64,000 nucleotides of DNA, from contig OY720636.1 of assembly GCA_963169105.1 (NCBI GenBank), positions 92,982,583-93,046,582 on the forward strand, written 5' to 3'. The notes beneath the pieces were generated by a model, which made no database searches, was not told the DNA's origin, and saw only the letters and a program-made list of their open reading frames with translations. Each line of letters starts with the position of its first letter. Positions within the stretch are counted from its first letter, which is position 1. Made by a program: the position numbers and the translations under genes. Of the stretch, positions 56,960 through 64,000 are shown piece by piece. This DNA comes from Ceriagrion tenellum. Lineage: Eukaryota; Arthropoda; Insecta; Odonata; Coenagrionidae.

Positions 56960-57895
56960 TCAAAGCCCCGCGGAAGCCTTCATCAGAACTGAATCAAGTT
57001 TATTGAATTATTATATAAAAAGACAGATTTTTTTATTGAAAAATGTATATTTTCTGTATTTTAGTCTGTGGAATCATCGGCAATAAGTTAATTTTAAAAA
57101 TTATGAATCTAAGCGAGCCAAAATAATGAATAGAACATTTTGTTATTTATATTTCACCTTAGAACGAAATAAAAAAGAAACTTCAATCCGGAAGGTGGAA
57201 GATAAAAGTTTTTTCCCCTATCATGGAATAATGCCAAAGAATACGGAAGAGTTGGCAATCCATTAGTGACGTTCTGACAAAGATTTTTCAAAATCAGTAT
57301 CAGCAGCAATAAAAAATAAATGAGGCGTTCCTATATAACCTAGTTATCATCGAAGCAATTTTTTTATACCTTGTGCATAATAGGTAGCACACTTCAAAAC
57401 TAATCAAGAGTATAGATAATGTGTGCTACACAATGAAAAAACTTCGTCTAAAAAAATCTGCAAATTTGGTTAATGATTTTCACCAAAGGCGTCAAATACG
57501 AATAATGTGGGTTTCAATTACTTTTTGATAATCGATTTTTTTCTATTAGCTCGCACATTGAGTATTTCATAAGGTATTCACTCATGAGTTTTTTATATTC
57601 GCAGAATACCATTTCAACCGGCAAGTCAATGAACGTGGAGCCGGAGCACGTCATTTCATTCCTCATCATCCCTGTGCACTAAAATTCGCCGATGTATTGC
57701 CATTCGAGGCACTTTTGAGTTGGCTGAAGTGGTAATCGTGGGTCACTGAGGCCAAATTTTTAATAAGTCACATAAGGCCCAATTTTTATAAATTTTACTA
57801 ATGTTTTAACCAAGCGAAACAAAGTTATCGGACCACATTTAATTTGAGAGCATCTGTTCATGCTTAGGATCTCATCATACTAGCAGCAATGGAAA

Positions 57896-58080
57896 TTTAT
57901 TTTTATTTCTTTATTCCGTTGTATCTCGAAAAACAGCACAGCACTGGCCTCTTACATCGGATGTATCAACAATGGACAAATACAAACAATCATGCCCTGA
58001 GCGTACGAAAAATCCACCCAGGCGGAACTTGATCCCGTGACCCTCGGATTGGCAGACGGGGGCAAGGAGAGCTACTTAAT
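57896..58080 (-). mobile_element. tRNA-derived SINE, minus strand
   Basis: On the minus strand a tRNA-like head (CCGAGGGTCACGGGATCAAG then TTCCGCCTGGGTGGA) is followed by a unique body and a tail GGAATAAAGAAATAAAAATA. The GCCTGGGT stretch after the B box is shared with the copy at 58610-58690. Confidence 0.5.
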
Positions 58081-58599
58081 GAGGTAATTCACTAGAACTA
58101 ATTAATTATGCCATGTGGTTCTCGTACTCGTTTGAAATACGCTAGTTACATTGGTCAAAAAAATTGAAAGCAGAAATTCTTGGCAATGGAAACTAATTTG
58201 TCGTGATACAAAGGTAACTACAGAAATCATGTATCTCGCTCAAAATCATGTCAGATTTGGTGATGACTTATCTTGTCAGAAAGATAAATGATCCAAAAAA
58301 AATATATATTTAAATTTTGATTCTGGTGGTTATTACATCTTCGGGGCATAACTGACTGCTGAATAAACTTTTCTGTTATTTACAAATTGTTGGCAGGAAA
58401 ATTTACATATTTGTAGTTGAGTTTTACCGTAATAAGTACTTTGAAATTATTTCTATCTATTAGGTGATTAGGAGTACTAAGAGAAAAGAAATTAGCGATA
58501 ATTACTTTAATAATAATTTGCCTTTATTGAGTAAATTTAGGACTGTACAGTCCTTGCTTACAATTAACTCATTTGACGAACACAAACATCCACGTCCTG

Positions 58600-58700
58600 G
58601 GCAGTGGATAGTCTACCCATGCGGGGTTCGAACACGCGACTCTCGGGTTTGTAGGCGAGGACTTTACCCGGCCGCCACCGGGGCCGTATTTAGGAGAGTT
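58600..58700 (-). mobile_element. tRNA-derived SINE head, minus strand
   Basis: The minus strand reads GGTGGCGGCCGGGTAAAGTC (A-box region), an anticodon-like stem, then GTGTTCGAACCCCGCATGGG (B box). Typical tRNA-like SINE head; the body continues toward 58560 (GGACGTGGATGTTTGTG). Confidence 0.6.
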
Positions 58701-58759
58701 TTTCGGACGAAAGAAGAGTTTACAAAGTAAAGAAGGGTGATGGAAGGGGCTCACAGTAA

Positions 58760-61260
58760 AACATAAGGAAAAATCAAGTTTAAAACTATTTTGGAGCGTA
58801 GTCCAGCATAGTCTAAGTATTTAGGCCTAGTTGTATATTTCAGGAAAGCAAGACGTGGCGGTATTAAAGTTTGTTTTAGTTTAAGTGAGTGTTTGTGTTT
58901 TGTTAAATCAGTCTTTTGGCTTGTTGACGAGAGCATGATTGACAGGAGAACGAATTAGCATCGTATGTCATACCGATATAATAGTTAACCTGAGATTATA
59001 AAACTGGACCTAAGCTCCTGAGGAAAGAGGATGCGGGGAGCACAGGGTGTTTCAAGTAATTGGCTTGGCGGGCATATGATGCAACTGAGCAGAGTGGAGA
59101 GAAAAACAGACGAGTAAATCTGGATATGGAACGGGACTTGAAGAAATCAGAGGGAGAATTTTGTAGCGGGAAGAGAAAGCGTAGCGGAGGTATATATATT
59201 AAAGTGAGAAGGCATAGAAGTTTGTATAGCCGAAAAGAAGGTTTGGCAAAAAGGATGCGGGAGGACGAGACTTCGAATTGAAATCGTCACTAAGAGATAA
59301 AAATAGGTGAAGATTAGTGAAAATGTGTAAAATAGATTAAACCTAGGGATACACTCGACATTATGCAGGCGTAGATTATCCGGTAACTTGTCTATTTTCC
59401 CAAATGATGGATAAAACTATTCCCAGGTGATATAAATTTCAATTTTAACGGCCCATACGCCAAATTTATCCTGAATTAAAGCAGCCATAACTGTTATCTC
59501 ATGGAACCAATTTATGCTTTCTCATCCCCAACGTAAAAATACACAGTATATGAGCTTATTTAAGGATAACTAAATTTTTCACTTGATAGTCTCTTTTCTT
59601 TTCAACCATGAAAATGCTAATTATTGTTTCGATGATTTTTTTAATGATGCTACCAGAAATTTCTCCTTTTCTTCCATTCTACGTTACATTAATTTGTGAG
59701 AAATTTCAAGCCCTTGTCAGGAAGTCCTATATGATTTAAGTTTAAAAAACAAACAGACACATTTATAACAATATGGTCAATACATAAAGAGATTAATTTT
59801 CCTTATTTCATAGTTTTCCTGTTTTTATTTTGTTCGATACCTCTTCATGCTACTTTTAGCTAGCGTTCAGATCCTTGAGACTGTATAAAACAGCAGAAGG
59901 GTTATTTGATGGCTCGTTTCCACATCATTATTTCACATTCACCTTCATCTTGCCCGTATTTTCTGCCCTTAATAATACCATTAATGCCTTCATACATTTT
60001 TTGGCTTAAGTTTACATAATCCCTCATTAATCTCAGAATATTTTCCATTATTTTTCTCTCTTATTCATGTATATTTTAGTCATTAGGCATATTTGAACTT
60101 TATCTTAGCTCATGTTTAATGGTAATGAACGTTACGATATTTCAGACAAGCCCTGTTTGCAAAGCTATTTCCTTATCTTGTTTATTCCTTTTTCATTATT
60201 ACTCATCCGCAATATGACCCATGATGTAGTTATACTGAAAAAAGCAACGATCCTCTCATGGGACATAAAAAATTACGCACTCCCATGAGACTCAAAAACA
60301 ACCTGAAAAGTTACGACTAGACCAATTTTATCGCGGATACAGAAGACCCCCCTGGGGAATTTTTGGGGGCAACTTTTCCTCCCTGCGACCTGTTTCCTCT
60401 CTCGAGCACCACAGATAGCTCTCCAGTAACCTCTAAAATGCTTCCGGGTCATTGGCCAGCATTATGGGACAGCCGCATTTCTTAGGAATAGTTGACCTCG
60501 TCTGCAATACATTATAGGTACAATATGCAATACAGTATAGGTACTGCTATTGAAAAACATATTGTATAGTGGGTTGGAAAATATCTACCATTCGTAGAAG
60601 CTCTATTATCACTGGGTTATTTCGTAAATCTCTCCTAAACATGTTATGAATAATTATACTTGATTATATTACCTACGTCATTAGCTAAAGCAGAATTTTA
60701 AAATGGTGATTAATGAATAATCTGGCAAACACTCCCGCCATACCCAAAAACACATACTTGCTTGTTAAGTCTTTAATTATTTAAATGCCCATAAATTTAC
60801 GCATATTCAGGCTTTATTTCCGCAGTAAAATAAAAAACTACCTAATTTTATTTAACCTCACTTTAGAGTCAATTTACTGCAACTTTTATTTTTCAAGAAT
60901 AAATAATGGTCTTGCAGTCCGAACAATGATTGGTGAAAAAAAATCACTTCGGGAAGGATTTCCTATAAAGCAAACAATAATCAATATTTTAACATATATT
61001 TGAAAAAGCAAAACAATGTAAAGTTACTTTTGGAACTCAACAATTCTTTTATTTTTTTAGTATATTTTATCAGTATCATCATGCATTTGCCCATAGCAAT
61101 CAGACGCGATTCTATTGTGTACCTCTCTGAAAGGTAGCTTATTGAGGCATAAAAGCCCCGGAAATATTAATCGTTTTTGTAGGGGAATATTTGACAATAC
61201 AATGAATGATGTTTTGCAAAACTTATTCCAGTAGAACTTATATATGTATGAAAGAGACAT
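58760..61260. other. No gene recognised
   Basis: Frames at 59060 and 60785 are short and unsupported. Nothing else identified. Confidence 0.35.
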
Positions 61261-61266
61261 TCTATT

Positions 61267-61417
61267 ACCTAAAAAGAACCCATTCGTAGATTGATCACAC
61301 AGATCCTAGAAGGAGGGTTGATTATTTCGGAGTATACTGTATTAGGTCACCTAGGATAGGGAGATATTAGATTCTGAGCGGAAAAAAATGAATAACAGAT
61401 AAGAGGTGAGGGGTCAA
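61267..61417 (+). repeat. 150-bp diverged direct repeat, copy 1
   Basis: It shares TTAGGTCAC, GGGAGATATTAGATTCTGAG and AATAACAGATA in the same spacing with 62076-62226, about 808 bp away. Confidence 0.7.
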
Positions 61418-62075
61418 ATAGTTCATTTCAAACAAGTTAATGCCAATTATTCATTTTTTTGACTAAGTTAATACAGTTTTACGAAAAACAAAAGACATTA
61501 TTACATGCTCTGAAGTGATTTCAGGTGCAATGCTACGTAATATGGTGTAATGTTATTGAATCGGCGAATGTTCTTTCATGGTGACTCAGAGAATCGAACG
61601 TCAATTTCAACAATTAAATTACTCTTTAGTACATATGATACTGTGGTTATGACAGGAGGAAAAACATTTTTGCTTCCTCCGGTGTATATTCAAATTTGGC
61701 CGTTATCAGTCCGAGCATGTGTTTAAATAACTTGAAAAGCTACCTTTAGAATCTGTGCTCTGTTTAATGCTAACGCCTGTCTCAGGGCAGTGAAAAAATG
61801 AAGCATATGAAGTGCAGAGTGGGAATTATTTAGATAAATCTTAAGTTGGATTGGGTCTGCCGTATTTGTTGTGGAAAATTGTGGACTCCTTTGCAATGAA
61901 GTTTTTGAATGCAAATTTAGCATTACGTTTTGTACAGCAAGGGCTGCAATGGCAAGATCGTTCGTGGACTCCATTATGGAACCATTTTTATCTGCTACAT
62001 ATTAAAATTCGCAATTTATTTTAATTTTTGGGAAAAAGTCTGACATATATTATAAAAATGTAATTGTTTCTATTA

Positions 62076-62226
62076 CCTAAAGTGCACTCATTGGCCGGTT
62101 TAGCCCGCATATCCGAGTAGGACGGTAGTTCATTTCTGAGGATACCTTATTAGGTCACGTAGTACTGGGAGATATTAGATTCTGAGTGGGAAAAAATTAA
62201 TAACAGATACGAGGAGGGAGATCAAA
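62076..62226 (+). repeat. 150-bp diverged direct repeat, copy 2
   Basis: Pairs with 61267-61417. Nature unknown; perhaps the same end of two elements of one family. Confidence 0.7.
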
Positions 62227-62852
62227 GTCATTTTCGTCCTCTAAACCCAAAGTCATTTTCGGTAGGCTGGACATAGTGTCATCTAATTGGCGACTACTCA
62301 ACTACCAAATCTCACTTCAATCCCTCAATAACACTACAGGACTATGTAGTACTACAGTTGTTTCTATGTAGGGGACCCCGGCTGAAAGATTGTTCTGATG
62401 ATATCTAAGGTTCTATAGACGCAAAATTTCCCCTCCTAGTACCGACCCATCAATGATAAAAGACATAACAATCAGTAGTTTTATGAACAAACCGCTTAAA
62501 ACGTTCAGTCCCCACGGATAAAGTGATAAACTTAAAATTATCAACACGTGACGGCCATTAAAACCTTCAATACTCTTCCGAACCTGGGAATAGAGTTTGA
62601 GTACGAACTCCAGATAGGAAGTCAAATCCCATGAGCACCGTGCTACGTGTGTCAATCACATATTGTGAAACAGGTGTGTCAAAGAGGTCCAAGCTCCAAC
62701 AACCTCAACCTCAACTCATGGGTGCCGGTCAATGTAGTAGCGCGTATTAAATACAATGTTTAAGCGATTTTGTAGAACGGATATCAATCAGCAGAAATCA
62801 ACCCTTACGCATCATTTTCGTGAAGTAACAAAGTCACAGTGAACATTTAAAC

Positions 62853-63142
62853 CAGTTGTTCCCAAAGTGGGCGCTACCGCCCCCTGAAGGGTGGTACTTT
62901 CATCTTAGGGGGCTGCAAGGGTGCGCTGGAGGCTGGACCCATAACAAATATACATGTCCGGAGATGAGTAAACTATCTCTCTATTGGATTTGAAATAAAC
63001 AATAGTTCAATCGCAATTGTTTAGGATTAATTTTTATAAATATCTTGCTTTGTTCATGTAGTCCATGACTTTGCTTATGCTTAGCTTATGGTTGGGAACG
63101 CTGGGTAATGGTTTGTGGCTCGAAAAAGTTTGGATCGCTCTG
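62853..63142. mobile_element. hAT-like MITE, copy 1
   Basis: The left end CAGTTGTTCCCAAAGTGG pairs with the right end AAGTTTGGATCGCTCTG. Imperfect 8-bp flanks (ATTTAAAC, ATTCAAAT) fit a worn hAT target duplication. The GC-rich interior near the left end (GGGCGCTACCGCCCCC) is typical of this widespread family. Confidence 0.6.
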
Positions 63143-63292
63143 ATTCAAATGATCATTGTGAGGTTTTTCACGAATAGACACAGCGTATCATCATACGAAT
63201 TATTTATATGACATTTTCAGTTCGACTTACGTGACGTCTGTAAATTATATTCCAACATCAACAGTTAACATTTTTAAACGAATGATATAGAC

Positions 63293-63624
63293 TAGCAATC
63301 CAAAAGTGGTCGCCCACCCCCCTTAGGGGATGGTACTTTAATCTAGGGGGGCATAAATTAAACAAAGGGGCGGTAGGGGTCGCCGGAGGCAGGATCCTGA
63401 CCGGATGGTACCATACGCGAACGTCCCTGGATGATAAAACTTTTCATTCTAATTGATATGAAGTAAAAATTAACTCCAGTATCATTGTTTTGGCTTAGTT
63501 TATAGAATATTCCTTATTAGATCATAAAGTCTGTGTTTATAAATCAAACGGTATGGGGACGGGCTGGGTATTGCTTCGAGGAAAACTAAATGAGTGATTG
63601 TTTGAAAATTTTTGGGAAACACTA
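63293..63624. mobile_element. hAT-like MITE, copy 2
   Basis: Same family and orientation as copy 1: left TAGCAATCCAAAAGTGG, interior CGCCCACCCCCCTTAGGGGA, right TTTGGGAAACACTA. The target duplication is barely visible (ATATAGAC, ATCTAAAT). Confidence 0.5.
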
Positions 63625-63894
63625 ATCTAAATGTTTATCAAACATGAATAGTATGCGGCATGAAGATGATACTGTATTTCCTTTTAAGACCCCTGAGCGT
63701 TTTTTAATGGTTTAATAATGAAGATGACCTATTTATAAAATTGAAATATCCAATGAGCCGTACTTGTATTCAGTAGATATATGGAATAGCACTCAACAAA
63801 TAAAGACGTCAATGATATCAATTGTTTCAGTCTCAACTTTGTGTAAGTTCACTGTGAATAATGAAAAAGAAAACTATATTTGATTCCACCGATT

Positions 63895-63990
63895 TATTTT
63901 CAGGTACTACTACTTTCGACGCAGCGGCGTAATCTTCAGGTACTTGAAACGTCATCTTCAGGTACCTGAGGATACGTCTAAACTAGTATT
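63895..63990 (-). mobile_element. Penelope-like 3' signature, minus strand, at the window edge
   Basis: The minus strand reads CTGAAGATTACGCCGCTGCG then TCGAAAGTAGTAG, with a perfect ACGC/GCGT stem. It is preceded by a second CTGAAGATGACGTTTC unit, so the motif is partly duplicated. The element may continue past the window. Confidence 0.45.
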
Positions 63991-64000
63991 AGCTGAAAAT

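Noticed and set aside
57600..57685. Possible terminal exon after a TTCGCAG acceptor (ends SFLIIPVH)
   Set aside because: Only about 26 codons, no partner exon in phase and no recognised similarity.

Overview
This is an AT-rich, repeat-dense, intron-bearing animal genome window, most likely from an insect or another arthropod. The evidence is spliced genes with GT-AG introns, arthropod-type non-LTR retrotransposon fragments, Penelope-like elements, tRNA-derived SINEs and many MITEs. There are no bacterial operons, rRNA genes or CRISPR arrays. The species cannot be named from sequence alone.

Only two host genes could be supported, both on the minus strand. The first (exons between 8874 and 3250) is a four-exon model for a 244-residue protein that I do not recognise. 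All its splice phases agree and a polyadenylation signal follows the stop. The second (exons between 36183 and 34095) is clearly PGAP2, a Golgi membrane protein that remodels GPI anchors. Its last exon is not securely located.

The centrepiece is a 12.85-kb transposon at 9039-21887. It has near-identical terminal inverted repeats of about 0.26-0.27 kb and a perfect 9-bp target duplication (CAAAAATAT). Just inside the termini are inverted arrays of one 175-bp unit: about 8 periods on the left and about 34 on the right. Next to the right array lies a long intact ORF (677 aa from its ATG) of the NOF/Phantom-like Mutator (MULE) transposase type. The architecture is that of Drosophila Foldback (FB-NOF), but in another lineage and with very unequal arms. 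The element sits 165 bp upstream of the start codon of the first gene.

The rest is layered transposon debris. 1-3 kb: a LINE relic with a nested hAT MITE, plus a small block assembled from two exact copies of nearby DNA. 4.8-5.7 kb: a Penelope-like relic, opposite in strand to the gene whose intron holds it. 24-28 kb: LINE relics. 32.7-33.6 kb: a piggyBac-like and a pogo-like MITE with a 115-bp tandem repeat. 37-38 kb: a broken Tc1/mariner-like transposase. 43-47 kb: two diverged copies of a 1.7-kb block of LINE and Penelope-like 3' ends. 48-57 kb: fold-back hairpins and MITEs. 57-64 kb: SINEs and hAT MITEs. A recurring pattern from 38 to 57 kb is fold-back hairpins whose arms carry a CTGANGA-stem-GAAA core, as in Penelope-like pseudo-LTRs.
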